A stretch of 10,301 nucleotides of DNA. It comes from Oscillospiraceae bacterium (lineage in GTDB: Bacteria > Bacillota > Clostridia > Oscillospirales > Oscillospiraceae). A program made the position numbers and the translations under genes. The notes under the pieces were generated by a model. The model was given only the letters and a program-made list of their open reading frames with translations. It had not been told where the DNA came from and ran no database searches. This document shows, in pieces, positions 1 to 6,541 of the stretch. Positions within the stretch are counted from its first letter, which is position 1. Each line of letters starts with the position of its first letter. The stretch lies in assembly GCA_016296565.1 (NCBI GenBank), contig JAEDJB010000065.1:1-10301 (forward strand). Direction: 5' to 3'.

Positions 1-195
1 GACCATGACCACGAGGAGCATGAGCACCACCACGATCACGACCATGACCACGAGGAGCATGAGCACCACCACGATCACGACCATGACCACGAGGAGCATG
101 AGCATCACCACGATCATGACCATGACCACGAGGAGCATGAGCATCACCACGATCATGACCATGACCATGAGGAGCACGAGCACCATCACCACCAC
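1..195 (+). repeat. 39-bp in-frame tandem repeat coding DHDHEEHEHHHDH
   Basis: Four complete 39-bp units lie at 1-39, 40-78, 79-117 and 118-156, with a degenerate fifth at 157-195; the array may continue left of the window. Units 1 and 2 are identical, and units 3 and 4 are identical. The two pairs differ by two third-position C/T changes (codons 9 and 13), both synonymous for His. Unit 5 has further silent changes and one Asp-to-His change at codon 12. Each unit has 13 codons, with 7 His and 6 acidic residues. The pattern fits slippage or unequal exchange that keeps the frame, with selection on the metal-binding composition. Confidence 0.95.
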
Positions 196-528
196 CATCA
201 TGACCACGACCATGAGGACAGCTGCTCCTGCGGTCACGACCACGACGCCGACGAGGTCTTTATCAGCTGGGGCGCTGAGACTCCCCGGAAGTACACCGAG
301 GCTGAGATCACCGGCGCTCTGAACGCCCTGGCTGACGAGGCAGCCTACGGCGTGGTTCTCCGTGCCAAGGGCATCGTCCCCTGTGACGACGGCACCTGGA
401 TTCACTTCGACTATGTCCCCGGAGAAGAGAACGTCCGCCGGGGTCCCGCCGGAATCACCGGCCGTCTGTGCGTCATCGGCTCTGAGCTGAACGAGGACGC
501 GCTGGACGTGCTGTTCCACCTGAACTGA
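1..528 (+). CDS. COG0523 (CobW/P47K-like) GTPase metallochaperone, C-terminal part with long His-rich tract; 5' end outside window
   Basis: This reading frame is open from the first base and stops with TGA at 526-528, giving the last 175 residues of a longer protein. The first 73 visible residues are only His, Asp and Glu, with 40 His. A Cys pair follows (SCSCG, visible residues 74-78), then GHDHD, then a globular domain of about 90 residues matching the CobW C-terminal domain, including the typical 'GVVLRAKGIV ... W.HFDY' pattern. COG0523 proteins are GTPases that deliver or store metals (Zn, Co, Ni, Fe), and a His-rich linker between the GTPase and CobW_C domains is known in zinc-linked members. 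The GTPase domain, with its Walker A and CxCC motifs, must lie upstream and cannot be judged. The gene is followed after 17 bases by another GTPase-like gene on the same strand, so they are probably cotranscribed. Zinc is the likely metal by inference only. Confidence 0.88.
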   Translation, partial: DHDHEEHEHHHDHDHDHEEHEHHHDHDHDHEEHEHHHDHDHDHEEHEHHHDHDHDHEEHEHHHHHHHDHDHEDSCSCGHDHDADEVFISWGAETPRKYTEAEITGALNALADEAAYGVVLRAKGIVPCDDGTWIHFDYVPGEENVRRGPAGITGRLCVIGSELNEDALDVLFHLN

Positions 529-545
529 GGGAAGGGGACCGCGCT

Positions 546-1493
546 ATGATGGAAGAAATCCCTGTTTACCTCTTTACCGGTTTTCTGGACGCAGGCAAAA
601 CCAAGTTCATCCAGGAGACCCTGGAGGACGTCCGTTTTAACAACGGCGAGAGCACCCTCCTGCTCCTCTGCGAAGAGGGGGAGGAGGAGTACGAGCCCTC
701 TACCTTCTCCGGCCACAACGTGTTCATTGAGCTGATCGACGACCAGTCGGAGCTGACCCCCACCAACCTGGAGCGGCTGCAGAGAAAGCACGCGGCGGAG
801 CGGGTCATCGTGGAGTACAACGGCATGTGGATGCTGGACGACCTGTACCAGAACATGCCCGATTCCTGGCTGGTCTACCAGGAGTTCATGTTTGCTGACT
901 CCCAGACCTTCCTGACCTACAACGCCAACATGCGGGGCCTTGTGGTGGACAAGCTGAAAAGCTGCGAAATGGTGGTTCTGAACCGGGCCGATGAAAAGGT
1001 GGATAAAGTTGAGATCCACAAGATCATCCGGGCCATCAGCCGCCGGACCAACATCGCCTATGAGGACCGCACCGGCGAGGTGTACTACGACGACACCCCC
1101 GAGGAGCTTCCCTTCGACATCGAAGCCCCCGTCATTCAGATCACCCCGGAGAACTATGCCATCTGGTACCAGGATATCTCCGAGGAGCCGGACAAGTACA
1201 AGGGCAAGACCATCCACGTGGGCGGTTTCCCCATGGTCCGGGAAAAGCTCCCTGCGGGCAGCTTCATCTTTGGACGGAAGGTCATGACCTGCTGCGTGGA
1301 GGATATCACCTTCGCCGGTCTGCTCTGCACCGGTGGCAACCCCAAGGCCCTCCGGGACGACCAGTGGATTGAGCTGACCGCCAAGGTCGCCATCAAGCAC
1401 AACCGGGTCTACAACAAGAAGGGTCCCGTTCTCAACGTGATCGACATCCAGCCCGGCACTGCGCCGGCGGAGGAAGTGGCCACCTTCTACTGA
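546..1493 (+). CDS. CobW-like P-loop GTPase domain fused to YcgQ-like (DUF1980/TIGR03943) domain
   Basis: The protein has 315 residues. The N-terminal half resembles a COG0523-type GTPase: Walker A GFLDAGKT at 12-19, a Walker B/switch-like IVEYNG at 88-93 in place of the usual 'E-T/S-G' segment, and NRAD at 146-149 where NKxD is expected. The conserved CxCC metal motif of COG0523 is absent; after the second strand the sequence reads LLCEEGEEEYEPS (40-52). From about residue 192 a second domain resembles the C-terminal part of YcgQ, with the hallmark VMTCCVEDITFAGLLC at 246-261 and a beta-rich end. YcgQ-like proteins normally pair with the permease YcgR, which is not in the window. AAGGGG at 532-537 lies 8 bases before ATG 546; an ATG at 549 is also possible. 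I infer a role in metal handling with the upstream gene. Whether it hydrolyses GTP is uncertain. The domain calls are from memory of motifs. Confidence 0.78.
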   Translation: MMEEIPVYLFTGFLDAGKTKFIQETLEDVRFNNGESTLLLLCEEGEEEYEPSTFSGHNVFIELIDDQSELTPTNLERLQRKHAAERVIVEYNGMWMLDDLYQNMPDSWLVYQEFMFADSQTFLTYNANMRGLVVDKLKSCEMVVLNRADEKVDKVEIHKIIRAISRRTNIAYEDRTGEVYYDDTPEELPFDIEAPVIQITPENYAIWYQDISEEPDKYKGKTIHVGGFPMVREKLPAGSFIFGRKVMTCCVEDITFAGLLCTGGNPKALRDDQWIELTAKVAIKHNRVYNKKGPVLNVIDIQPGTAPAEEVATFY

Positions 1494-1508
1494 TTCCAAA
1501 ACAAACAT

Positions 1509-1554
1509 GCGCCCCCTGCCATCGGCATGAGATGGCAGGGGGCGCGTTTTCGTT
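1509..1554. terminator. Bidirectional intrinsic terminator between convergent genes
   Basis: A perfect hairpin has left arm 1509-1522 (GCGCCCCCTGCCAT) and right arm 1532-1545, extendable by one C-G pair to 15 bp with a 7-base loop. On the plus strand it is followed by GTTTTCGTTTT, terminating the GTPase operon. On the minus strand it is followed by ATGTTTGTTTT, terminating the RND operon. It starts 15 bases after the plus-strand stop and ends 10 bases from the minus-strand stop, so one element serves both transcripts. Confidence 0.9.
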
Positions 1555-1555
1555 T

Positions 1556-4500
1556 TCAGGATTGGAGTTCTTCCGCTTCCGCGGGTTCGGAGCCAATCCC
1601 GCTGGCCTGGGTTTCCGCCGCGGCAAGCGCCTCCATCAGGCGGGCCTGCTTCTTCGCTCTGCGCCGCTGGAAGGGTCCGCCGATCTTCTCCGAAAGGCTG
1701 TCCAGCAGGGAGTAATACACCGGGGTGAAGAGCAGGGTAACCACCGTGGAGATCACCATGCCGAAGATCATCACAATGCCCATGGGCTGGAGCATTTCGT
1801 TGCCTTCCCCCGTGCCTGCGGCCATGGGGATCAGGGCCAGCACTGTGGTCAGGGTGGTCATCAGGATGGGCCGGACCCGGAGGGGGCAGGCCGCCAGAAT
1901 GGCCTCATTCTTCTCCATGCCGTTGGCCCGGCGGATGCTGATGTAGTCCACCAGAACGATGGAGGCGTTCACCACCGTGCCCACCAGCATAATGAGGGCC
2001 AGCAGGACGATGATGGACAGATCCTGCCCGGTAAGGGGCAGGCCGAAGAGGGCGCCGGACAGGGCGATGGGGAGAATCAGCATCACCATCACCGGCATGA
2101 TAAAGGACTCAAACTGAGCCGCCAGGATGAAGTACACCAGTCCGATGGCCACGATCATCGCCAGGAACAGGGTATGGAAGTTTTCCATAATCTCCGTGTA
2201 GGTGCCGCCGATCTCCGCCTGATAGCCGTCGGGCAGCGCGTAGGCGTCCAGAATAGCCTGAACCTGCTCGGTAATGGAGGTGGTGTCGCCGCTGATGGAG
2301 TTGCCGGTGACCTGGATCTGCCTGGCCTGGTCGGTCCGGGTGATGGTCTGGGGGGTCAGCTCCACGGAGACCTCCGCCACGGAGGACAGGGGAACGGTGC
2401 CGCCCATAGGGGTAGGGATGGGCATGGAGCGGGCGGCGTCCAGACTCTTTGCGCTGGCGCTGCTGCCCCGGACCACAATGTCCAGGTCGTCTCCGTTCAG
2501 GGTCATGGTGGTGGCAGTGGTGCCGGTGAGCTCCGACCGGACGGCCGCGCCGATGGTGGCGGTGGTCAGGCCGTATTGGGCGGCGGCTGCGTGGTTCACC
2601 GTGATTTTAATGGCGGGGATGCTGTTTTCCAGGGAATTGGTTACGTTTTCCGCGTCGTCCAGCCCGGCAATCTGCTGGGTCAGGTCGTTGGCAATCCGGG
2701 TCAGCATGTCGTAGTCCGGGCCGCTGACGTTTACCTCAATGTCGTTTCCGCTGCTGATGGAGTCCACCATGCTGGAGGCGCCCACGGTGATCTCACACCC
2801 GGCAATGTCCCGGAAGTGGCTGTTTAAGTCTCGGGCCACCTCTTTGCTGGAGCGGTCACGCTCCTGGCGGCCCACCAGGTTCACCGTAATGGAGGCAGAC
2901 TCTGTGCCGCTGCTCATGAGGTTTCCGCCAACGGTCATGTACATGTTGTCCAGCTCCGGGCAGTTTTCCTGGACAATCCCCATAACCCGGTCGCCATAGG
3001 CAATGGTGTCCTCCAGTTCCGTGCCCGTGGGCATGTCCACGGTGATGCTCACCATGCCCTGGTCCATGTCAGGGAGCAGGACGATATCGGTGGTCAGGCA
3101 GCTGAGAAGGAATACGGCCACCATGGCCACTGAAATCAGACAGGCCTTCAGCCGGTTGTTAATAAAGTAGGCAAGCAGTCTGTGATACTTTTCGGAAAGC
3201 CACGCCGCTTTTTCTCCCCATTTGGATGGCTTGTTTCCTGCGGTCAGCTTTTGCAGGCGCACCGCGGTTTCATCCAGCAGGAAGTAGCACATGAGGGGAA
3301 CCAGGGTCAGAGCGATGAGCAGGGAGGAGAAGATCAGAAAGGCAACGGTCAGGGAGAAGTCCTTGAACAGCATACCGCTTAAGCCCCCGCTGAGGCCGAT
3401 GGGGAGAAAAACCGCGATGGTGGTAAGGCTGGAAGCGGTAATGGAGGTAACCACCTCTCCGGTTCCCAGCACGCAGCTGTCATACCGGCTGTAGCCGTCG
3501 CTGGCGTACCGGTAAATGTTTTCCAGCACCACGATGGAATTATCCACCACCATGCCGATGCACATGGCAACCCCGCCTAAACTCATCATGTTCAGGGAGA
3601 TGTCAAAGACGTTCATCAGCAGAAAGACCGTCAGCACGCAGAAGGGCATGGACAGAGAAATGGTAACGGTAGGGCCGCCCCTGCGCAGGAAGGCAAAGAC
3701 CACCACAGCGGAGAGAATCACGCCCAGAACGATATTCTGGATGGCGTTGTTTGCCACCTGCATGATATAGTCGCTGGCTTTGTAGACAACCAGCGGCTCA
3801 ATGCTGGGGTTGTCCTCCTTCACTTCCTCCAGCGCCTTGACCACCTTGTTGGAGATCTCCACCTCGTTGGCCCCGGAGCGCTTGTTGATGGTGAGGACGA
3901 CACAGCTTTCCCCGTCCACCTCGGCGGCGCTTTCCTCCAGGGAGGTGTCCAGGTAGACGGCGGCGATTTCATTCAGCCGCACCGACCCCCCCTGGGGCAG
4001 AAAGATCATGGTGTTGGCCACGTCCTCCACCGTCTGGAACTGGCCGTTGGTGGTGGCGGTGAGTACGTTGGTTCCGTTGTGCACGTCGCCCCCCGGATAG
4101 AGCACGTTGGCGGCGGCCAGATAGTCGGACACGTTGGAGATGGTCAGCCCATAGCCGGACAGGGCGGAGGGATTGGTCTCCACCACAATTTTTTGCTGGA
4201 TGCCGCCGGTGATATCCACCGAGGCCACGCCGTCCAGACGCTCCAGGGCCGGACCCACGGTGTCGTCGGCCAGGTTCTGCAGCTGCACCAGGTCGCTGCC
4301 CCCCAGGGCAATGACGGCCACAGGCATCATGTCGTTGATGTTGAAATTATAGATGATGGGGTCGCTGCATCCATCCGGCAGAGTAAGCATATCGAACTTT
4401 TCCCGCAGCTTGATGGCAGCGTTGTCCACGTCCGTGTCTTCCTGGTAGGTAATCATAACCATGCTGAAGTTCTCCGAGGAGGAGGACTCAATGGCGTCAA

Positions 4501-4729
4501 CACCCGCCAGAGTGGAGATGCTGGACTCCAGGGGCCGGGTGACCAGCTGCTCAATGTCCTCGGGGCTGGCGCCCGCATAGGTGCAGACCACCACGGCGGC
4601 GGGGTACTCCATGTTGGGCATCAGGGAGAGCTTCAGGTTGGAATAAAAGACCACACCGAACAGGGCGATCATCAGAAAGGCCAGGATGGTTGTGACCTTG
4701 TGCTTGATACAAAAGGCGGAAACTTTCAT
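1556..4729 (-). CDS. RND-family (AcrB/HAE-like) efflux permease
   Basis: At 1057 residues the protein has full RND length. It has the expected plan: TM1 at about 12-30, a large external loop to about 330, TM2-6 at about 333-485, TM7 at about 530-550, a second external loop to about 850, and TM8-12 at about 853-1010. The TM4 signature reads GMVVDNSIVVLENIYRY (392-408), with D396 as the proton-relay Asp; the second Asp of the AcrB pair is Asn here. TM10 reads GTVVNASIVLVDYI (917-930), without the Lys found in AcrB. The motif RPILMTTLTTVLALIPMA (953-970) is typical of the family. It exports hydrophobic compounds across the cytoplasmic membrane using the proton gradient; the substrate is unknown. 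The start ATG is 3 bases after the stop of the adaptor gene, with GAGG inside that gene's last codons as ribosome site, so translational coupling is likely. The C-terminal tail (1021-1057) is Ala/Glu-rich and cytoplasmic. Confidence 0.95.
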   Translation of the reverse strand: MKVSAFCIKHKVTTILAFLMIALFGVVFYSNLKLSLMPNMEYPAAVVVCTYAGASPEDIEQLVTRPLESSISTLAGVDAIESSSSENFSMVMITYQEDTDVDNAAIKLREKFDMLTLPDGCSDPIIYNFNINDMMPVAVIALGGSDLVQLQNLADDTVGPALERLDGVASVDITGGIQQKIVVETNPSALSGYGLTISNVSDYLAAANVLYPGGDVHNGTNVLTATTNGQFQTVEDVANTMIFLPQGGSVRLNEIAAVYLDTSLEESAAEVDGESCVVLTINKRSGANEVEISNKVVKALEEVKEDNPSIEPLVVYKASDYIMQVANNAIQNIVLGVILSAVVVFAFLRRGGPTVTISLSMPFCVLTVFLLMNVFDISLNMMSLGGVAMCIGMVVDNSIVVLENIYRYASDGYSRYDSCVLGTGEVVTSITASSLTTIAVFLPIGLSGGLSGMLFKDFSLTVAFLIFSSLLIALTLVPLMCYFLLDETAVRLQKLTAGNKPSKWGEKAAWLSEKYHRLLAYFINNRLKACLISVAMVAVFLLSCLTTDIVLLPDMDQGMVSITVDMPTGTELEDTIAYGDRVMGIVQENCPELDNMYMTVGGNLMSSGTESASITVNLVGRQERDRSSKEVARDLNSHFRDIAGCEITVGASSMVDSISSGNDIEVNVSGPDYDMLTRIANDLTQQIAGLDDAENVTNSLENSIPAIKITVNHAAAAQYGLTTATIGAAVRSELTGTTATTMTLNGDDLDIVVRGSSASAKSLDAARSMPIPTPMGGTVPLSSVAEVSVELTPQTITRTDQARQIQVTGNSISGDTTSITEQVQAILDAYALPDGYQAEIGGTYTEIMENFHTLFLAMIVAIGLVYFILAAQFESFIMPVMVMLILPIALSGALFGLPLTGQDLSIIVLLALIMLVGTVVNASIVLVDYISIRRANGMEKNEAILAACPLRVRPILMTTLTTVLALIPMAAGTGEGNEMLQPMGIVMIFGMVISTVVTLLFTPVYYSLLDSLSEKIGGPFQRRRAKKQARLMEALAAAETQASGIGSEPAEAEELQS

Positions 4730-4732
4730 GGC

Positions 4733-5893
4733 TTACACCTCGCCGGAGACCACGCGGACCGGATCACCATCGGACAAATAGAACTGTCCCACGGTTACCA
4801 GACGCTCTCCCCCCGAGAGGCCCGCGGTGATCTCGGTGATTCCATCACCCACCAGGCCGGTTTCCACCATCACCTTATGGGCCAGATCCTCGCTGTCCAC
4901 AGTGTATACATACTGTCCGTCCACCCCGGTCTGGATGGCCTCTGTGGGGATGACCACCACATTGTTCTGGGTGTCGGTGTAGAAGGTCACGTCGGCAAAC
5001 ATGCCGGAAAACAGGCCGGAGGTCATCGAGGAGGGAATCTGGATGGTCACACTATAAAGATGGGTCTGGGGGCTGGGGGACCAGTCAATGGAGGAGATGG
5101 TTCCCTGGAAGGATTGATTCGCAGAGGAAATGGTCACATCCGCCCGACCGCCCTTGGTCAGCTTGGAAACCAAAGATTCGGACACGGCGGTGCTGACCTC
5201 CATGTTGGAGGTGGACTCAATGGTAACCACCGGCGCGCTGGGGGCGACAAAGTTATTTTTCGAGGCGTTCAGAGAGACGACTGTCCCGGAAATGGGCGCC
5301 ACCACTCTGCCGCTCCGGTCCACGTTTGCCAGGGAGGTCTCCAGCTGGGCGATGGTGGCCTCGTAGTTCTTTATGGATACCTCCAGCTGGCTCAAGGCGC
5401 TGTCCATGCTGGCCCGGGTACTGTCCAGGCTCGCCTTGGCGCTGTCCACCACCAGCTCGGGAACGACGCCCTTTTCAAAGAGAGCCTGGACCTCTTCCAC
5501 GGTTTTCTCCGCCTGGGCCACCTGCTGGGCCAGAAGGGCGGACTGATCCGCATAGCTTTTCCTGGCGCTTTCATAGCTCATGACAGCCGTATCGTAATTG
5601 GCCAGAGTGGAAGAAATATCCAGGGTGCAGATGGTCTGCCCGGCGGAGACCGTGTCGCCCACCTCCACATACACGTCGGTGCACTGGGCGGAAACCGCCA
5701 CAAACACCGATTGCTGGTCGCCGGAGGCAACCTGGCCGGAGACTCTGTTCTCCGCGGAGATGCCGCCTCTCTCCACCAGGGCCACTTCCACAGGAGTGGC
5801 GGTGTCCTCCGGCTCCGGTTCCTCCTCGCTGCACCCGCTCAGGGCCAACAGGGCAGCCAGGGCCATTGTGATCGAAAGGATTCTTTGTTTCAT
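4733..5893 (-). CDS. RND adaptor (HlyD/MFP family) lipoprotein
   Basis: The protein has 386 residues from ATG 5893. A lipoprotein signal peptide (basic MKQR, hydrophobic core, lipobox LSGC with Cys21) predicts a lipid-anchored protein on the outer face of the membrane. The order is that of membrane fusion proteins: first half of the lipoyl/barrel-sandwich domain (about 52-91, 'VEVGDTVSAGQTICTLD'), an alpha-helical hairpin (about 92-191), second lipoyl half (195-226, 'GRVVAPISGTVVSLNASKNNFVAP'), a beta-barrel (about 231-306), and a membrane-proximal domain with VVVIPTEAIQTG (312-323). An acidic linker (SEEEPEPEDT) follows the lipid anchor. A longer reading from TTG at 5920 would overlap the upstream gene and hide the signal peptide, so the ATG is preferred. 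It should couple to the permease encoded 3 bases downstream. No outer-membrane channel gene is present, which suits a single-membrane cell envelope. Confidence 0.93.
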   Translation of the reverse strand: MKQRILSITMALAALLALSGCSEEEPEPEDTATPVEVALVERGGISAENRVSGQVASGDQQSVFVAVSAQCTDVYVEVGDTVSAGQTICTLDISSTLANYDTAVMSYESARKSYADQSALLAQQVAQAEKTVEEVQALFEKGVVPELVVDSAKASLDSTRASMDSALSQLEVSIKNYEATIAQLETSLANVDRSGRVVAPISGTVVSLNASKNNFVAPSAPVVTIESTSNMEVSTAVSESLVSKLTKGGRADVTISSANQSFQGTISSIDWSPSPQTHLYSVTIQIPSSMTSGLFSGMFADVTFYTDTQNNVVVIPTEAIQTGVDGQYVYTVDSEDLAHKVMVETGLVGDGITEITAGLSGGERLVTVGQFYLSDGDPVRVVSGEV

Positions 5894-5900
5894 TGGGGGT

Positions 5901-5907
5901 CCCTCCC
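5901..5907 (-). promoter_or_regulatory. Ribosome binding site fixing the adaptor start
   Basis: On the minus strand GGGAGGG is followed by 7 bases and the ATG at 5893. This supports the ATG that begins the lipoprotein signal peptide over the upstream TTG at 5920. Confidence 0.8.
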
Positions 5908-5916
5908 GGGGTAATC

Positions 5917-6372
5917 TCAAAGCTCCTCAGAGCTTAAGTTTTGCTCAATTTTACTTAAAATGGAGTGCATGGTATCCAGCTCCTCCTGGCTCAGGCCGCG
6001 GACCATCTGCTGGTTCAGACTGGTAAACAGCTGATGGACCTGGCTTCCCACCTGTCTGCCCTGGGGGGTGAGCACCAGCTTTTTCAGCCGGGCGTCGTGG
6101 GGAACGGAGCACCGCTGGATCAGCTCCTTTTTTTCCAGGGTGCCCAGCAAGCTGCTGATGGTTGACCGCCGGAGCTTAAAAAAGCTCTCCAGGTCCCGCT
6201 GGTACAAATCCTTCTCCTCCTGGAAAAACAGAAAGCCGATGGCAGCCAGCTGGGAGACCGTCATCCCCTGAAGCAGGGCATCGGGAAGCTGGCGGATGGC
6301 ACTCCGTTGGAGCAGGTTCATCACACACATAAACTGGGTGATGTTCAGGGATGGGGCTTTCAGGGGCTGCAT
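5917..6372 (-). CDS. MarR-family transcriptional regulator
   Basis: The protein has 151 residues from ATG 6372, a usual MarR length. The winged helix-turn-helix region runs from about 38 to 102. It includes QRDLESFFKLRRSTISSLLG (58-77) as the helix-turn-helix, where RRSTISSLL is the recognition helix, and DARLKKLVLT (93-102) as the wing, matching the DxRxKxxxLT signature. Flanking N- and C-terminal helices would form the dimer interface. MarR proteins usually repress their own operon and a neighbouring efflux gene and are released by small aromatic or toxic ligands. Here it is first in a three-gene operon, 23 bases before the adaptor gene, and probably autoregulates the operon promoter. A GTG at 6381 is in frame but overlaps the ribosome site, so ATG 6372 is chosen. 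The ligand is unknown. Confidence 0.93.
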   Translation of the reverse strand: MQPLKAPSLNITQFMCVMNLLQRSAIRQLPDALLQGMTVSQLAAIGFLFFQEEKDLYQRDLESFFKLRRSTISSLLGTLEKKELIQRCSVPHDARLKKLVLTPQGRQVGSQVHQLFTSLNQQMVRGLSQEELDTMHSILSKIEQNLSSEEL

Positions 6373-6378
6373 ACACTT

Positions 6379-6386
6379 CACCTCCC
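6379..6386 (-). promoter_or_regulatory. Ribosome binding site fixing the MarR start
   Basis: GGGAGGTG on the minus strand lies 6 bases before the ATG at 6372. The in-frame GTG at 6381 is part of this site and so is unlikely to be the start. Confidence 0.8.
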
Positions 6387-6399
6387 AAGAATGTTAGAA

Positions 6400-6414
6400 A
6401 TCGTACAATACGGT
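6400..6414. promoter_or_regulatory. Candidate MarR operator
   Basis: An imperfect palindrome, ATCGTA CAA TACGGT, has 5 of 6 arm positions matching. It sits at the predicted transcription start of the minus-strand operon, just downstream of its -10 box, where MarR repressors often bind. A second short inverted repeat, GATA CTC TATC, at 6418-6428 overlaps the -10 box and is an alternative. Neither is long enough to be sure. Confidence 0.35.
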
Positions 6415-6415
6415 C

Positions 6416-6444
6416 ATGATACTCTATCCTATCGGAAATGTCAA
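6416..6444 (-). promoter_or_regulatory. Sigma-A type promoter of the marR-adaptor-RND operon
   Basis: On the minus strand the -35 box TTGACA (6439-6444, perfect consensus) is followed by a 17-base spacer and the -10 box TATCAT (6416-6421, five of six). The predicted start is near 6409, giving a leader of about 37 bases before the MarR ATG. Such a strong core promoter is consistent with control by repression. Confidence 0.85.
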
Positions 6445-6485
6445 TAACAGGGGAAGGAGGGGGAAAAACATCTCCGGCTCAGGAA

Positions 6486-6514
6486 TTGAAAGAATCGCCG
6501 GGGAACGATATAAT
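6486..6514 (+). promoter_or_regulatory. Sigma-A type promoter of the ABC exporter
   Basis: The -35 box TTGAAA (6486-6491) and -10 box TATAAT (6509-6514, perfect) are separated by 17 bases. Transcription should start near 6521, about 21 bases before the GTG start. The promoter lies inside the longer open frame that begins at 6416, which shows that the longer frame is not used from this promoter. Confidence 0.87.
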
Positions 6515-6526
6515 AAGGGGAAACGG

Positions 6527-6534
6527 AAAGGAGG
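6527..6534 (+). promoter_or_regulatory. Ribosome binding site fixing the GTG start of the ABC exporter
   Basis: AAAGGAGG lies 7 bases upstream of GTG 6542, an ideal Shine-Dalgarno position. No comparable site precedes the ATG at 6416. Confidence 0.88.
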
Positions 6535-6541
6535 CTCCTGT

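Noticed and set aside
1..195. CRISPR array or non-coding satellite
   Set aside because: The 39-bp units are contiguous with no spacers, keep the reading frame, and vary almost only at silent positions, so this is a coding repeat.
5..322. A 105-codon Met/Thr/Arg/Ser-rich plus-strand frame over the His repeat
   Set aside because: It is the +1 shadow of the repeat; the true frame (starting at base 1) runs open into a recognisable CobW C-terminal domain and stops at 528.
411..1508. A 365-codon minus-strand frame opposite the GTPase-DUF1980 gene
   Set aside because: It crosses the gene boundary and the terminator arm, and its composition is typical of antisense shadows.
1532..2827. A 431-codon plus-strand frame antisense to the end of the RND gene
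   Set aside because: It is His/Gly/Gln-rich with no domain, begins within the terminator hairpin, and lies opposite a conserved RND coding region.
4079..5914. A 611-codon plus-strand open frame antisense to the adaptor and RND genes
   Set aside because: It is Gly/His/Gln-rich with no recognisable domain and spans two well-supported genes on the other strand. Long antisense frames are expected from biased third positions in GC-rich genes.
6416..6541. N-terminal extension of the ABC exporter from ATG 6416
   Set aside because: The extension lacks a ribosome site, has no exporter-like sequence, and contains the promoter (TTGAAA/TATAAT) of the gene itself.
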